A DNA stretch of 64,000 nucleotides. Origin: Actinospica robiniae DSM 44927 (GTDB lineage: Bacteria; Actinomycetota; Actinomycetes; Streptomycetales; Catenulisporaceae). Every line of letters begins with the position of its first letter. Position 1 is the first letter of the stretch. The DNA is taken from NCBI RefSeq assembly GCF_000504285.1, contig NZ_KI632511.1, positions 5,872,154 through 5,936,153 on the forward strand. The letters run 5' to 3'. Both the position numbers and the translations under genes were made by a program. The notes beneath the pieces are model-generated. The model was given only the letters and a program-made list of their open reading frames with translations. It was not told the DNA's origin and did not search any database. This document shows positions 32,592-42,194 of this stretch, piece after piece.

Positions 32592-32891
32592 TCAGTAGAG
32601 TCCACCGTGACCGAGACCGAACAGGAGCCCGATCCCGGAGGCGATCATGGCGCAGACGTTGATCCACCGCTCCGCGGTGGTGGCCGAGATCATCTGCGAC
32701 CAGAACGCGGTGAGCAGACCGACCAGCCCGGCCCAGGAGCCCACCAGGTGGGTCGAGGGGTACCAGGCGCTGACGACCGCGACGAGTCCGCACGCCGCGG
32801 CGAACACCGCGAGGACGTTCTGCAGCGGATGGGGTCGGCCGTCGGTGTTGAGGGTGAGGTGGCCGTGCCGGGAAGAAGCGGTCTGGCTCAC
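32592..32891 (-). CDS. Small membrane protein (99 aa)
   Basis: GTG 32891 is chosen because GGGAGG lies 8 nt upstream. Three hydrophobic segments: VLAVFAAACGLVAVVSAWY, HLVGSWAGLVGLLTAFWSQM and VCAMIASGIGLLFGLGHGG. It sits next to rpsF in a place where streptomycetes have a similar protein. Function unknown. Confidence 0.75.
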   Translation of the reverse strand: MSQTASSRHGHLTLNTDGRPHPLQNVLAVFAAACGLVAVVSAWYPSTHLVGSWAGLVGLLTAFWSQMISATTAERWINVCAMIASGIGLLFGLGHGGLY

Positions 32892-33027
32892 AAGGAGGAC
32901 CTCCCTACCTGTCACTACTACGTACCGTCACGACTCGTCCGGTACGCGTCTCGTGTCAGCATCAACCCGGAACATCCCGATTTCAAGAGGCCGATCGGGT
33001 GCCGGTACACTTGACCGATCCTGGTTC

Positions 33028-33046
33028 GTCCCCATGCCTTGGGGAC
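33028..33046 (+). promoter_or_regulatory. Hairpin in the rpsF leader
   Basis: GTCCCCA-TGCCT-TGGGGAC lies about 80 nt before rpsF. S6:S18-binding leader RNAs that autoregulate rpsF-rpsR operons are known in bacteria; whether this is one needs the conserved CCG bulge to be shown. Confidence 0.3.
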
Positions 33047-33124
33047 CCGGACCCGGATCGATGCATGACCCTCCTGTCGCGGAAAGCCCGCGGCCGTTCG
33101 AGTCCATAGGAGGTGGGTACGCAC

Positions 33125-33427
33125 ATGCGTCACTACGAAGTGATGGTCATCCTCGACCCCGACCTCGAGGAGCGCCAGATCGCTCCCTCCGTCGAGAACT
33201 TCCTCGGTGTCATCCGTTCCAACGGCGGCACCGTCGAGAAGACCGACATCTGGGGCCGCCGTCGCCTCTCCTACGAGATCAAGAAGGGCGGCAAGAAGGT
33301 GTCCGAGGGCATCTACGCCGTCATCAACCTGAACGCCACCCCCGCGGTGGTCCAGGAGTTCGACCGCCAGCTCAACCTCAACGAGGGCGTGCTGCGGACC
33401 AAGGTCATCCGTCCCGACCAGCGGTAG
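33125..33427 (+). CDS. rpsF: 30S ribosomal protein S6
   Basis: 100 residues, ATG after [34 protein letters not shown] and a C-terminal VIRPDQR are typical of S6, which pairs with S18 in the 30S platform. First gene of the rpsF-ssb-rpsR-rplI operon. Confidence 0.97.
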   Translation: MRHYEVMVILDPDLEERQIAPSVENFLGVIRSNGGTVEKTDIWGRRRLSYEIKKGGKKVSEGIYAVINLNATPAVVQEFDRQLNLNEGVLRTKVIRPDQR

Positions 33428-33476
33428 CACGCTGCGCCGGGCACTGCTACGAACAGCGGAAGGCGAGTAGGACCCC

Positions 33477-34055
33477 ATGGCAGGCGAGACCGTCATCACC
33501 GTCATCGGCAACCTGACCGGCGACCCCGAACTGCGGTTCACCCCCAGCGGCGCCGCGGTGGCCAGCTTCACCGTGGCCTCCACGCCGCGCAGCTTCGACC
33601 GCGAGACCAGCCAGTGGAAGGACGGCGATCCGCTGTTCCTGCGCTGCTCGGTCTGGCGTCAGTACGCGGAGAACGTGGCCGAGTCGCTGACCAAGGGCAT
33701 GCAGGTGATGGTGCAGGGCCGGCTCAAGCAGCGGTCGTACCAGACCCGCGAGGGCGAGAACCGCACCGTGATCGAACTCGACGTCGACGACGTCGGCCCG
33801 ACCCTGCGCTTCGCCACCGCCAAGGTCACCAAGTCGCAGCGCGGCTCGGGTGGCGGCGGCGGCGGCGGGGGCGGTTACGGCGGCGGCTCGGGCGCGAGCT
33901 CGGGCGGCGGCGACTGGGGTTCGAACAACGGCGGTTCCGTGCAGCGTAGCGGTGGCCAGCAGTCCGGCCCCGCCCCGCAGGACGACCCCTGGGCCACCGG
34001 CGGTGGCTCGGGCGGCGGCTGGGGCGGCGGCTATTCGGACGAGCCCCCGTTCTAA
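33477..34055 (+). CDS. ssb: Single-stranded DNA-binding protein
   Basis: 192 residues. OB-fold N-terminus ([38 protein letters not shown]) followed by a Gly/Ser-rich disordered linker and the acidic partner-binding tip DEPPF. It coats single-stranded DNA during replication. It lies between rpsF and rpsR as in most actinobacteria. Confidence 0.96.
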   Translation: MAGETVITVIGNLTGDPELRFTPSGAAVASFTVASTPRSFDRETSQWKDGDPLFLRCSVWRQYAENVAESLTKGMQVMVQGRLKQRSYQTREGENRTVIELDVDDVGPTLRFATAKVTKSQRGSGGGGGGGGGYGGGSGASSGGGDWGSNNGGSVQRSGGQQSGPAPQDDPWATGGGSGGGWGGGYSDEPPF

Positions 34056-34082
34056 TTGATCTTCACAGGAGAGTAAGACACC

Positions 34083-34319
34083 ATGGCCAAGGCCCCGGTG
34101 CGCAAGCCTAAGAAGAAGGTTTGCGCGTTCTGCAAGGACAAGACCGAGTACATCGACTACAAGGACACGAACCTGCTGCGGAAGTTCATTTCCGACCGCG
34201 GCAAGATCCGTGCCCGTCGTGTGACCGGCAACTGCACCCAGCACCAGCGCGACATCGCCACGGCTGTGAAGAACAGCCGTGAGATGGCGCTGCTGCCGTA
34301 CACGAGCACCGTTCGTTAA
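34083..34319 (+). CDS. rpsR: 30S ribosomal protein S18 (zinc-binding form)
   Basis: 78 residues, AGGAGAG upstream. CAFCKDK and later CTQHQ give a Cys3-His set as in the zinc-containing C+ form of S18, the usual one in the rpsF operon; the zinc-free paralog is elsewhere in such genomes. Confidence 0.95.
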   Translation: MAKAPVRKPKKKVCAFCKDKTEYIDYKDTNLLRKFISDRGKIRARRVTGNCTQHQRDIATAVKNSREMALLPYTSTVR

Positions 34320-34337
34320 GGGAGGGTGGACTAGATC

Positions 34338-34784
34338 ATGAAGCTCATCCTCACTCACGAGGTCACCGGCCTCGGCGCCCCCGGCGACGTCATCACGGTC
34401 AAGGACGGCTACGGCCGCAACTACCTGCTGCCCCGCGGCTACGCGATCGCGTGGACCAAGGGCGCGGAGAAGCAGGTCGAGACCATCCGCAAGGCTCGCA
34501 AGAGCCGCGAGGTGCGCGACCTGGGCCACGCCCAGGAGCTGAAGTCGGAGCTCGAGCGGCTCAACGTGCGCCTGGCCACCCGGGCCGGCGAGTCCGGCCG
34601 GCTGTTCGGCTCGGTCACCGTGGCGGACATCGCCGACGCGGTGACGAAGTCCGGCGGCCCGGCGGTGGACAAGCGCAAGATCGAGATCACCTCGCCGATC
34701 AAGACGGTCGGCGCGCACAAGGTCTCGGTCCGGCTGCACCCGGAGGTCTCCGCGACCGTCGGAGTGACCATCGTCGCCGCCTGA
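34338..34784 (+). CDS. rplI: 50S ribosomal protein L9
   Basis: 148 residues. It starts [17 protein letters not shown], then [16 protein letters not shown] and the long connecting helix, and ends in the C-terminal domain with [13 protein letters not shown] and LHPEVSA. GGGAGG upstream. It is followed by a strong terminator. Confidence 0.97.
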   Translation: MKLILTHEVTGLGAPGDVITVKDGYGRNYLLPRGYAIAWTKGAEKQVETIRKARKSREVRDLGHAQELKSELERLNVRLATRAGESGRLFGSVTVADIADAVTKSGGPAVDKRKIEITSPIKTVGAHKVSVRLHPEVSATVGVTIVAA

Positions 34785-34812
34785 CGGCGGACCTGACGCG
34801 ACGTCACGTCGG

Positions 34813-34864
34813 TTCCGGGCGCCGTCTTCTCCCGAACGGGGGAATGCGGCGCCCGGAATTTTTT
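34813..34864 (+). terminator. Intrinsic terminator of the rpsF-rplI operon
   Basis: 12-bp stem TTCCGGGCGCCG / CGGCGCCCGGAA with an inner hairpin in the loop and a run of six T. Confidence 0.9.
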
Positions 34865-35013
34865 GTGCACAGGCTGTGGGCATCGCCCCCGCGGCGTTGC
34901 CCAGGCCACAGGCCGCACCTGTGGCCGCCCGCGTACGTCCGGATCGGCCGTCCACCGCGCCGCCCACAGGCGCGACCCGGTTTCTCCACAAGAAGCATCA
35001 ACTTATCCCCAGG

Positions 35014-35022
35014 TTATCCACA
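35014..35022 (+). promoter_or_regulatory. DnaA box TTATCCACA upstream of dnaB
   Basis: A perfect consensus DnaA box lies 93 bp before dnaB. Near matches flank it: TTATCCCCA at 35003-35011 and TGTGGATGA at 35029-35037. The intergenic stretch 34865-35114 holds no gene. Confidence 0.55.
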
Positions 35023-35114
35023 AGCCATGTGGATGACTGACTCGCTCTGGGGCCGCATCGGCCCTACCGTGGTTCTTCCGCACCCGCACCCGTACCCGAG
35101 AAGGAGGTCCCGCC

Positions 35115-36560
35115 GTGCCCGGTTACGACGGGACCGAGGTGTACGGTCCGCCGGAGCCGCCGACCGCCTTCGATCCCGGCCCCGGGCCCGGATACCACGA
35201 CCCCGGCCCCCGGGCCGGCGGTCCGTCGGCCTTCGAACGCACGCCGCCGCAGGACGTCGCGGCCGAGCAGGGCGTGCTCGGCGGCATGCTGCTGTCCAAG
35301 GACGCCATCGCCGACGTCATCGACGTGGTCAAGGGCCGGGACTTCTACCAGCCCAAGCACGAGCAGATCTTCGACGCGATCCTCGACCTCTACGGCCGTG
35401 GCGAGCCCGCCGACGCCGTCACCGTCGCGAACGAGCTGACCAAGCGCAACGAGCTGGCCCGGGTCGGCGGCCCCGCCTATCTCCATACTCTGATGGAGTC
35501 GGTGCCCACCGCGGCCAACGCCGGCTACTACGCCGAGATCGTGCACGAGCGGGCCATCCTGCGCCGGCTGGTCGAGGCCGGCACCCGGATCACGCAGATG
35601 GGCTACGCCACCGACGGCTCGGACATCGACGAGATCGTCAACCGGGCCCAGTCCGAGATCTACAGCGTCACCGAGCAGCGGGCCGGCGAGGACTACGCCC
35701 CGCTGGCCGACATCATGGAAGGCGCGCTGGACGAGATCGAGTCCATCGCCAACCGCTCCGGCCAGATGACCGGCGTCCCCACCGGCTTCACCGATCTCGA
35801 CAGCCTCACCCAGGGCCTGCACCCCGGCCAGATGGTCATCGTCGCGGCCCGCCCGGCCATGGGAAAGTCCACCATCGGCCTGGACTTCGCCCGCTCCTGC
35901 TCCATCAAGAACGGCCTGACCTCGGCCATCTTCTCGCTGGAGATGGGCCGCAACGAGATCACCATGCGCCTGCTCTCGGCCGAGGCCCGGGTCGCCCTGC
36001 ACCACATGCGCTCCGGCACCATGACCGACGACGACTGGGCCCGCCTCGCCCGCCGCATGGGCGAGGTCTCCGCCGCCCCCCTGTTCATCGACGACTCGCC
36101 GAACATGTCGATGATGGAGATCCGGGCCAAGTGCCGCCGGCTCAAGCAGCGCCACGACCTGCGCCTCGTCATCGTCGACTACCTGCAGCTGATGAGCGGG
36201 GCCAGCGGTTCGCGCCGCCCGGAGAACCGCCAGCAGGAGGTCTCCGAGATGTCCCGTAACCTCAAGCTGCTGGCCAAGGAGCTCGAGGTCCCGATCGTCG
36301 CGATCGCCCAGCTCAACCGAGGTCCCGAGCAGCGCACCGACAAGAAGCCGATGATGTCCGACCTGCGTGAGTCCGGCTCCCTCGAGCAGGACGCCGACGT
36401 CGTCATCCTGCTGCACCGCGAGGACGCCTACGAGCGCGAATCCCCCCGCGCCGGCGAAGCAGACCTCATCATCGCCAAGCACCGTAACGGTCCGACCGCC
36501 ACCATCACCGTCGCGTTCCAGGGCCACTACTCGCGCTTCGTGGACATGCAGCAGAGTTAG
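35115..36560 (+). CDS. dnaB: Replicative DNA helicase
   Basis: 481 residues from GTG after GAAGGAGG. N-terminal domain (AAEQGVLGGMLLSKDAI to SVPTAAN) that contacts primase, a linker, and the RecA-like core with Walker A PAMGKST (about 249), Walker B VIVDYLQLMSG and LRESGSLEQDADV. It unwinds DNA ahead of the replication fork as a hexamer. The element protein at 15993 carries a copy of its N-terminal domain only. Confidence 0.97.
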   Translation: MPGYDGTEVYGPPEPPTAFDPGPGPGYHDPGPRAGGPSAFERTPPQDVAAEQGVLGGMLLSKDAIADVIDVVKGRDFYQPKHEQIFDAILDLYGRGEPADAVTVANELTKRNELARVGGPAYLHTLMESVPTAANAGYYAEIVHERAILRRLVEAGTRITQMGYATDGSDIDEIVNRAQSEIYSVTEQRAGEDYAPLADIMEGALDEIESIANRSGQMTGVPTGFTDLDSLTQGLHPGQMVIVAARPAMGKSTIGLDFARSCSIKNGLTSAIFSLEMGRNEITMRLLSAEARVALHHMRSGTMTDDDWARLARRMGEVSAAPLFIDDSPNMSMMEIRAKCRRLKQRHDLRLVIVDYLQLMSGASGSRRPENRQQEVSEMSRNLKLLAKELEVPIVAIAQLNRGPEQRTDKKPMMSDLRESGSLEQDADVVILLHREDAYERESPRAGEADLIIAKHRNGPTATITVAFQGHYSRFVDMQQS

Positions 36561-36571
36561 CGGCTGCCCGG

Positions 36572-36910
36572 GTGACTGAGGATCCAGCTGCGCGGACGCC
36601 CGTCATCCTCGGCATAGACGATCTCCGACCGCTCCCCAGAGCCACCCGGATCGCCCGCACCAGCCGCGACGGCATCCAACTCCTGCAGGAGCACCGCGAC
36701 CAGCTCATCGACGAACTCTGGCTCGATCACGATCTCGGTGGTGACGACACCATCATGCCCGTGGTGACTCTTCTGGAAGAAGCCGCCTTCAGCGGACGAC
36801 CGTTCCAGATCGGGACGGTATTCGTGCATAGCGCCAATCCGATCGGCGCGGAAACCGTCGTCCGGTTGCTCGCACGCTGGAACTACCACGTCCGACGGGC
36901 GACGGCGTAG
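36572..36910 (+). CDS. Receiver-like (cPPR-type) protein
   Basis: 112 residues from GTG 36572, 11 bp after dnaB. ILGIDDLRPLP gives an acidic pair, followed by LWLDHDLGGDD and VFVHSANPIGAETVVRLL. This matches the cyclic-phosphate processing receiver (cPPR) group, small receiver-like domains linked with RNA or nucleotide-phosphate metabolism. Specific role unknown. Probably cotranscribed with dnaB. Confidence 0.65.
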   Translation: MTEDPAARTPVILGIDDLRPLPRATRIARTSRDGIQLLQEHRDQLIDELWLDHDLGGDDTIMPVVTLLEEAAFSGRPFQIGTVFVHSANPIGAETVVRLLARWNYHVRRATA

Positions 36911-36922
36911 ACAGCCCTGGGA

Positions 36923-37729
36923 TCACCCGTCGGCGGGGCGGCGGGTCCGGGGGATGACGAGCGGAGTGCCGCTCTCGGGGTCCTCGATGATGCGGGCAGG
37001 CAGGTCGAAGGCCTGCTCGACGAGCTGAGCGGTGAGGATCTCGGCGGGCGGGCCGGCTGCGAGGATGGCGCCGTCACGCATGGCGATCAGGTGGGTGGCG
37101 TAGCGGGCGGCCTGGTTCAGGTCGTGCAGGACAGCGACGACGGTGCGGCCTTCGCGGTGCAGGCGGGCGCAGAGTTCGAGGACGTCGATCTGGTGGGCCA
37201 GGTCGAGGTAGGTGGTCGGCTCGTCCAGCAGCAGCAGTTCGGTGTCCTGGGCCAGGGCCATGGCGATCCAGGCGCGTTGGCGCTGGCCGCCGGAGAGCTC
37301 GGCCATCGGGCGCTCGGCGAACTCGCGGATGCCGGTCTGTTCGAGGCATTGCTCGATGACGCGGCGGTTCTCGGCCGACTCCCGCCGCAGCGGGCCCTGG
37401 TGCGGATATCGGCCGCGGGCGACGAGTTCGCCGACGGTGATGCCGTCCGGCGTGATCGGCGCCTGCGGCAGCAGGCCGATCGTGCGGGCGACGTGGCGGC
37501 TGTGCAGGTCGTGGATGGGCGAGCCGTCCAGGGTGATCTCGCCCGCGCTCGGCTTGAGGATGCGGGCCATCGCGCGCAGGACGGTCGATTTGCCGCAGCC
37601 GTTCGGGCCGATCAGTACCGTGAAAGACCCGTCCGGGATCTCCAGGTCGAGCTCGCGAACGACGGTGCGATGGGTGTACGAGACGCTCAGCCGGTGGGCG
37701 GCGAGCCTGCTGCCCTGATTCGTCTGCAT
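36923..37729 (-). CDS. Ferric-siderophore ABC transporter, ATP-binding subunit
   Basis: 268 residues from ATG 37729. FecE/FhuC type: Walker A LIGPNGCGKST, Q-loop LLPQAPITPDG, signature LSGGQRQRAWIAMAL, Walker B LLLLDEPTTYLDL and the H-loop His (VLHDLNQ). It powers uptake through the two permeases encoded just upstream. Confidence 0.95.
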   Translation of the reverse strand: MQTNQGSRLAAHRLSVSYTHRTVVRELDLEIPDGSFTVLIGPNGCGKSTVLRAMARILKPSAGEITLDGSPIHDLHSRHVARTIGLLPQAPITPDGITVGELVARGRYPHQGPLRRESAENRRVIEQCLEQTGIREFAERPMAELSGGQRQRAWIAMALAQDTELLLLDEPTTYLDLAHQIDVLELCARLHREGRTVVAVLHDLNQAARYATHLIAMRDGAILAAGPPAEILTAQLVEQAFDLPARIIEDPESGTPLVIPRTRRPADG

Positions 37730-37734
37730 GGGCG

Positions 37735-38697
37735 CTATATCCGTCCGGTTCTGCGCTGCTGGGCGAGGAGGTAGGCGAGGTAGCCGCCCCCGAGGAGGCC
37801 GGTGACGGCGCCGACGGGCAGTTCCCGGTTCGGGATGCCGTAGCGCGCAACCCAATCCGCGCCGACCAGGAGCACGGATCCGACCAGGAGTGAGGGCACC
37901 AGGTTCGGCCCGGTGGCGCGGGTGAGCTTGCGGGCGACGTGCGGGGCGCACAGGGCGACGAACGCGACCGGGCCGGCCTGCGACGCGGCGGTGGCGGCGA
38001 GGACGACTGCGCCGGCGAGAGCGAACAGGCGCAGGCGTTCCGCGGGTATGCCGAGGCCGATGGCCAGGTCGTCGCCCATTTCGAGGATGCGCAGGGCGCG
38101 CGAGGTGAGGATCACGCAGGGCATGAGGACCACGGCTGCCACGGCTAGGAGCACGACGCTGTTCCACGTGCTGCCGTCGAGGCTTCCGGTTATCCACACC
38201 GCTGCCTGGGCCGCGTCGCTGATGTTCGCCCGCGTCATCAGGTAGTCGTTGACGCCGGTGAGCATGGCCGCGACTCCGATGCCGACGAGCACCAGGCGCG
38301 TGCCGCCGGTGATTCCGCCGCGTCGGGCGACGAAGTAGACGGCCGCAGCGCTGACGACCGCGCCGAGCCAGGCTGATCCGGCGACGAGCAGCGTGCTGCC
38401 GCCGAGCAGGGTGACGCCGATGAGCGCGCCGGTGGCGGCGCCTTGGGTGAAGCCGAGGATGTCGGGGCTGCCGAGCGGATTTCGCGTCAGGGACTGGAAG
38501 ACGGCGCCGGACAGGGCGAGCGAGGCGCCGGCGATCAGTGCGGTGAGCACCCGAGGGAGCAGGATCTGTTCGAACACGAAGACGTCGGCCGACGTCATGG
38601 ACGTGAACAGGCTGCCGGGCTCGAGCGAGGCGAGCGCGACGCCGAGCGCGACCGCGGCGCAGCCCACGCCGACGAAAACAGGGCGACGGCGGCTCAT
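37735..38697 (-). CDS. Ferric-siderophore ABC transporter permease (FecCD)
   Basis: 320 residues with about nine helices. RVLTALIAGASLALSGAVFQ, NPLGSPDILGFTQGA and a final PVGAVTGLLGGGYLAYLL are FecCD features. The ATG overlaps the stop of the preceding permease by 4 nt. Confidence 0.93.
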   Translation of the reverse strand: MSRRRPVFVGVGCAAVALGVALASLEPGSLFTSMTSADVFVFEQILLPRVLTALIAGASLALSGAVFQSLTRNPLGSPDILGFTQGAATGALIGVTLLGGSTLLVAGSAWLGAVVSAAAVYFVARRGGITGGTRLVLVGIGVAAMLTGVNDYLMTRANISDAAQAAVWITGSLDGSTWNSVVLLAVAAVVLMPCVILTSRALRILEMGDDLAIGLGIPAERLRLFALAGAVVLAATAASQAGPVAFVALCAPHVARKLTRATGPNLVPSLLVGSVLLVGADWVARYGIPNRELPVGAVTGLLGGGYLAYLLAQQRRTGRI

Positions 38698-39671
38698 GAG
38701 CGACGTCCGGCGACGGTGAGGAGGAACACGGGCCCGCCGAGCACGGCTGTGACTATTCCCACTTCCAATTCGGCCGGGCGCACCAGGATCCGGCCGAGGA
38801 CGTCCGCGCCGAGCAGCAGCACCGGGGCCAGGATCGCGCTGTAGGGCAGGATTCTGGGCAGGCTGGGTCCGGTGAACCGCGAGACCAGCCGCGGGATCAT
38901 CAGGCCCACGAACACGATCGGGCCGCAGGCTGCGGTGGCGGCGCCGCAGAGCAGCACGATGGCGAGGATCGCGACGGCGCGGGTGAGGGTGGGGCGGCCG
39001 CCGAGCGAGGTGGCCGCGTCGTCGCCCAACGCGAGCGCGTCAAGCGGTCTGGCGCATCCGGCCGCGAGCACGATGCCGACGAGCAGGAACGGCGCGATCC
39101 AGCTGACGGTGGGGAGATTCGCGTCGGCGAGCGATCCGACGGTCCAGAACCGCATGCGGTCCAGGGCGTCCGTGTCGAGCAGTTCCACTGCGCCGACATA
39201 GGAATACAGCGCGGCGTTGACCGCGGTGCCGGCCAGGGCCAGCCGGGCCGGACTGCCGACGCCGCTGCCGCCGATGAAGTAGATGAGCACGGAGATGAGC
39301 GCGGATCCGGCCAGGGCGAACCAGATCACGCCGCCGAGCCCGGATATGCCGAACAGCGCGGTGGCGGTGACGACCGCGGCGGAGGCCCCCGCGTTGACGC
39401 CGAGCAGGCCCGGGTCGGCGATCGGATTGCGGGTCAGGGCCTGCATGAGCGCGCCGGCCACGCCGAGGGCCGCGCCGACGAGCAGCCCGAGGACGGTGCG
39501 CGGCAGCCGCATCTGGTGCACCACGGGATACGCCGTGGAGGCGGGGTCGGTCAGCCCGTGCCAGACGGCGGAGGGAGCCAGCGGCAGCGCGCCGATCGCC
39601 AGGCTCAGCAAGCAGATCGCGAGCAGTACGCAGAGCGCTGCCGGTATGCCGATGGCGCGGCGGTGCGTCAT
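38694..39671 (-). CDS. Ferric-siderophore ABC transporter permease (FecCD)
   Basis: 325 residues. LPRTVLGLLVGAALGVAGALMQ, NPIADPGLLGVNAGA and EVGIVTAVLGGPVFLL mark a FecCD permease; it pairs with the permease at 37735 to form the membrane channel. First gene of a three-gene operon that reads away from the iron box. Confidence 0.93.
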   Translation of the reverse strand: MTHRRAIGIPAALCVLLAICLLSLAIGALPLAPSAVWHGLTDPASTAYPVVHQMRLPRTVLGLLVGAALGVAGALMQALTRNPIADPGLLGVNAGASAAVVTATALFGISGLGGVIWFALAGSALISVLIYFIGGSGVGSPARLALAGTAVNAALYSYVGAVELLDTDALDRMRFWTVGSLADANLPTVSWIAPFLLVGIVLAAGCARPLDALALGDDAATSLGGRPTLTRAVAILAIVLLCGAATAACGPIVFVGLMIPRLVSRFTGPSLPRILPYSAILAPVLLLGADVLGRILVRPAELEVGIVTAVLGGPVFLLTVAGRRS

Positions 39672-39701
39672 GGATCTCCTGCAATCTCCTGGGCTCGATG
39701 T

Positions 39702-39731
39702 GATTAAGGTTAGGCTAGCCTAACCTTAATC
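39702..39731. promoter_or_regulatory. Iron box (DtxR/IdeR/DmdR operator), 30-bp perfect palindrome
   Basis: GATTAAGGTTAGGCT is followed by its exact complement. It contains the TTAGG..CCTAA core recognised by iron-dependent DtxR-family repressors and lies between the divergent permease operon and the binding-protein gene. Confidence 0.85.
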
Positions 39732-39773
39732 GAGGGTCGCATCCGGCCCCCGCCCGAGAATCGAGGTACCGCC

Positions 39774-40838
39774 ATGCCCCTGTCCGTCCAGCTCCCCTCG
39801 CTCCGCGACGCGGCACCCACCCGCCGCCGCCTTCTGCGCACCGGTATGAGCGCAGGGCTCGGAGTCGGAGCGGCCGGGCTGCTCGGCGCTTGCGGTCTGG
39901 CGAACTCGAGCAGCGACGCGTCCACGAGCGCCGGCCCGAGCTCGGGCCCGTTCTCCTTCACCGACGATCGGGGCACGGCGGTCGAGCTGTCCTCTTCACC
40001 GACCCGCGTCGTCGCGTACGTGGACACGGCCGCCGCGCTCTACGACTTCGGCGTGTCCAACCGCCTGGTCGGCGTCTTCGGCCCGACCAAGCAGTCCGAC
40101 GGCTCGGCCGATCCGATGGCCGGAAACCTGCCGGTGGACAAGGTGACCATCCTCGGCCAGGCCTGGGGCGAGTTCGACGTGCAGAAGTACGCCAAGCTCG
40201 ATCCGCAGCTGCTGATCACCAACATGTGGGAGAAGGACTCGCTCTGGTACGTGCCGGACACGAGCAAGGCCACGATCCTGAAGTTGGCGCCCAGCATAGG
40301 AATCACGGTCACCAGCACGCCGATGACCGAGCCGCTCGCCCGCTACGAGAAGCTGGCCGGACTGCTCGGCGCCGACCTGAACTCCACCGCGCTCACCTCA
40401 GCGAAGGCCGCGTTCCAGCAGGCTGCTGAGACGCTGCGTACCACCGCCAAGTCGAAGGGCACGATCAAGGTCATGGCCGCCTCGGCATCGGCCGACCTGC
40501 TCTACATATCCGACCCCTCGGTCTACCCGGATCTGACCTACTTCGAGTCGCTCGGCGTGCAGTTCGTCCGCCCGAATAAGGTCGTCGGCGGCTTCTTCGA
40601 GAGCCTCAGCTGGGAGAACGCCGACAAGTACGACGCGGACGTGATCCTGCTCGACGACCGCAGCTCCGCCCTGCAGCCCAAGGACCTGACCGGCAAGCCG
40701 ACCTGGACCCGGCTGCCCGCCGTCAAGGCCGGCCAGGTCGTCGGCTGGGGCAGTGAGCTGCGTTACTCCTACCAGGCGCTGGCTCCGATCGTCTCCGGGT
40801 TCGCCACGTCTCTCGCCTCCGCGCAGAAGGTCGCCTGA
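39774..40838 (+). CDS. Iron-siderophore substrate-binding lipoprotein
   Basis: 354 residues. A twin-arginine-type leader (TRRRLLRTG) and lipobox LLGACG mark a lipoprotein, which then has the FepB/FecB periplasmic-binding fold (FTDDRGTAVELSSSPTRVV; PQLLITNMWEKDSLWY). It captures the ferric chelate outside the membrane and hands it to the FecCD/FecE pump. Preceded by the iron box. Confidence 0.93.
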   Translation: MPLSVQLPSLRDAAPTRRRLLRTGMSAGLGVGAAGLLGACGLANSSSDASTSAGPSSGPFSFTDDRGTAVELSSSPTRVVAYVDTAAALYDFGVSNRLVGVFGPTKQSDGSADPMAGNLPVDKVTILGQAWGEFDVQKYAKLDPQLLITNMWEKDSLWYVPDTSKATILKLAPSIGITVTSTPMTEPLARYEKLAGLLGADLNSTALTSAKAAFQQAAETLRTTAKSKGTIKVMAASASADLLYISDPSVYPDLTYFESLGVQFVRPNKVVGGFFESLSWENADKYDADVILLDDRSSALQPKDLTGKPTWTRLPAVKAGQVVGWGSELRYSYQALAPIVSGFATSLASAQKVA

Positions 40839-40839
40839 G

Positions 40840-41685
40840 ATGTTCGGCTTCTTCGAGCTCGAAGTCGCCCGGACGCGCAGGCTCAGCACCGGTATGCAGC
40901 GCGTGACGTTCCGGGCCGCGCGACCGGGCGGGCTGGCCGAGTTCGCCTCCGGGGGACGGGACCAGCGCTTCAAGCTCTTCCTGCCACGGCCCGAGGACGA
41001 CGGCCCGACCGATCCGCCGCCGGTGGACGCCGGCGAGCTCTGGTACGCGGCATGGCGGGCGCAGGACCCGGACCGGCGCTCGATCATGCGCACGTACACG
41101 GTGCGGGAGCAGCGCCGCGAGCCGGGCGAGATCGACGTAGATTTCGCGCTGCACCACGAATCAGGGCCGGCCACCCGCTGGGCGAACGGCTGCCTGGCCG
41201 GGGATCGGCTGATCGCGCTCGGGCCGACCGACTCGGAGAACGGCGGCGTGGACTTCCGGCCTCCGCCGGGCACCGCCGAGGTGCTGCTGGCCGGCGACGA
41301 GTCCGCCCTGCCGGCCATCGCCGGCATCCTGGCCCGGCTCGGTGCCGGCACCCGGGTGCGCGGGTGGATCGAAGTCGGCCACCCGGACGACATCCAGGAG
41401 CTGCCGACCCGGGCCGACGCCGAAATCAGCTGGCTGATCCGCGGCGCGGGCGTACGGCTGACCGAGGCCGTCAGCGCGGCCGCTCCGGCCACCGGACAGG
41501 CCTACGCCTGGATCGCGGGCGAGGCCGGCGAAGTCAGAAGACTGCGCCGGCATCTCGTCGGTCGCGCGAATCTGGACCGCCGCCACGTCACCTTCACCGG
41601 CTACTGGCGCCGCGGCACGACCGAGGAGGAGCTGCTGGAGGAAGCGGTCCTGGCCGCCGCGGGCGCCGCGGCCGGCGCCGAGTGA
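40840..41685 (+). CDS. Siderophore-interacting protein (ferric reductase type)
   Basis: 281 residues, starting 1 bp after the binding-protein stop. FAD-binding part with RSIMRTYTVRE, then the SIP C-terminal domain with EVLLAGDESALPAIAGIL and AYAWIAGEAGEVRRLRRHL. Such proteins reduce iron from imported siderophores using NAD(P)H. Confidence 0.92.
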   Translation: MFGFFELEVARTRRLSTGMQRVTFRAARPGGLAEFASGGRDQRFKLFLPRPEDDGPTDPPPVDAGELWYAAWRAQDPDRRSIMRTYTVREQRREPGEIDVDFALHHESGPATRWANGCLAGDRLIALGPTDSENGGVDFRPPPGTAEVLLAGDESALPAIAGILARLGAGTRVRGWIEVGHPDDIQELPTRADAEISWLIRGAGVRLTEAVSAAAPATGQAYAWIAGEAGEVRRLRRHLVGRANLDRRHVTFTGYWRRGTTEEELLEEAVLAAAGAAAGAE

Positions 41686-41707
41686 CGAGCGGCCGGACGC
41701 GGATCCG

Positions 41708-42163
41708 TCACCAGGCGTTGGTGCCCTGATCCGCCGGGCCGGTCGGGCTCAGCGGGTCGGGGACCACCCCGGGCTCCATGATCTTCGTGAGCAGCTTCGG
41801 CTCGTCCCGGTGCAGGGTGCGCATGGTCTGGTCGGCGGCCAGCAGGGCGTTGACCGCCGCGAGCTCACCCGCCTTCGGATTGCGCACGACGTCCCGGTAG
41901 GCCGGATGCAGGTCGGCCCAGCGGTGGGCGAAGGGGCACAGCGCCAGCACGGTGTAGCCGCGGCTGCGCGCCTCGTCGAACACCCGCCGCACCAGCAGCG
42001 AGCCGATGCCCAGGTCGTGGCGGTCCGCATCCACCTCGACGTGCGGCAGCAGGACCGTCTCGCCCACCAGGATCCAGCTGGCGTAGCCGATCCGACTGCC
42101 CTGCACGTAGGCGGAGAAGCGGTTGTGCTCCTCGCGTTCGTCCCGGATCTCCATCGTCGTCAT
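41708..42163 (-). CDS. GNAT-family N-acetyltransferase
   Basis: 151 residues. A short GNAT core is visible: GYASWILVGETVLLPHVEV, then GIGSLLVRRVFDEARSRGY (acetyl-CoA loop region) and LCPFAHRWADLHPAY, similar to the YjdJ-type small acetyltransferases. Last gene of the run from the MarR gene, 31 bp after the cupin gene. Confidence 0.82.
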   Translation of the reverse strand: MTTMEIRDEREEHNRFSAYVQGSRIGYASWILVGETVLLPHVEVDADRHDLGIGSLLVRRVFDEARSRGYTVLALCPFAHRWADLHPAYRDVVRNPKAGELAAVNALLAADQTMRTLHRDEPKLLTKIMEPGVVPDPLSPTGPADQGTNAW

Positions 42164-42194
42164 CGCGCGTCCCGCCTTTCTCTCGCAACCAGTG

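Noticed and set aside
36923-41685. A siderophore biosynthesis cluster
   Set aside because: Only uptake and reduction genes are present; no NRPS, NIS synthetase or hydroxylase genes flank them.
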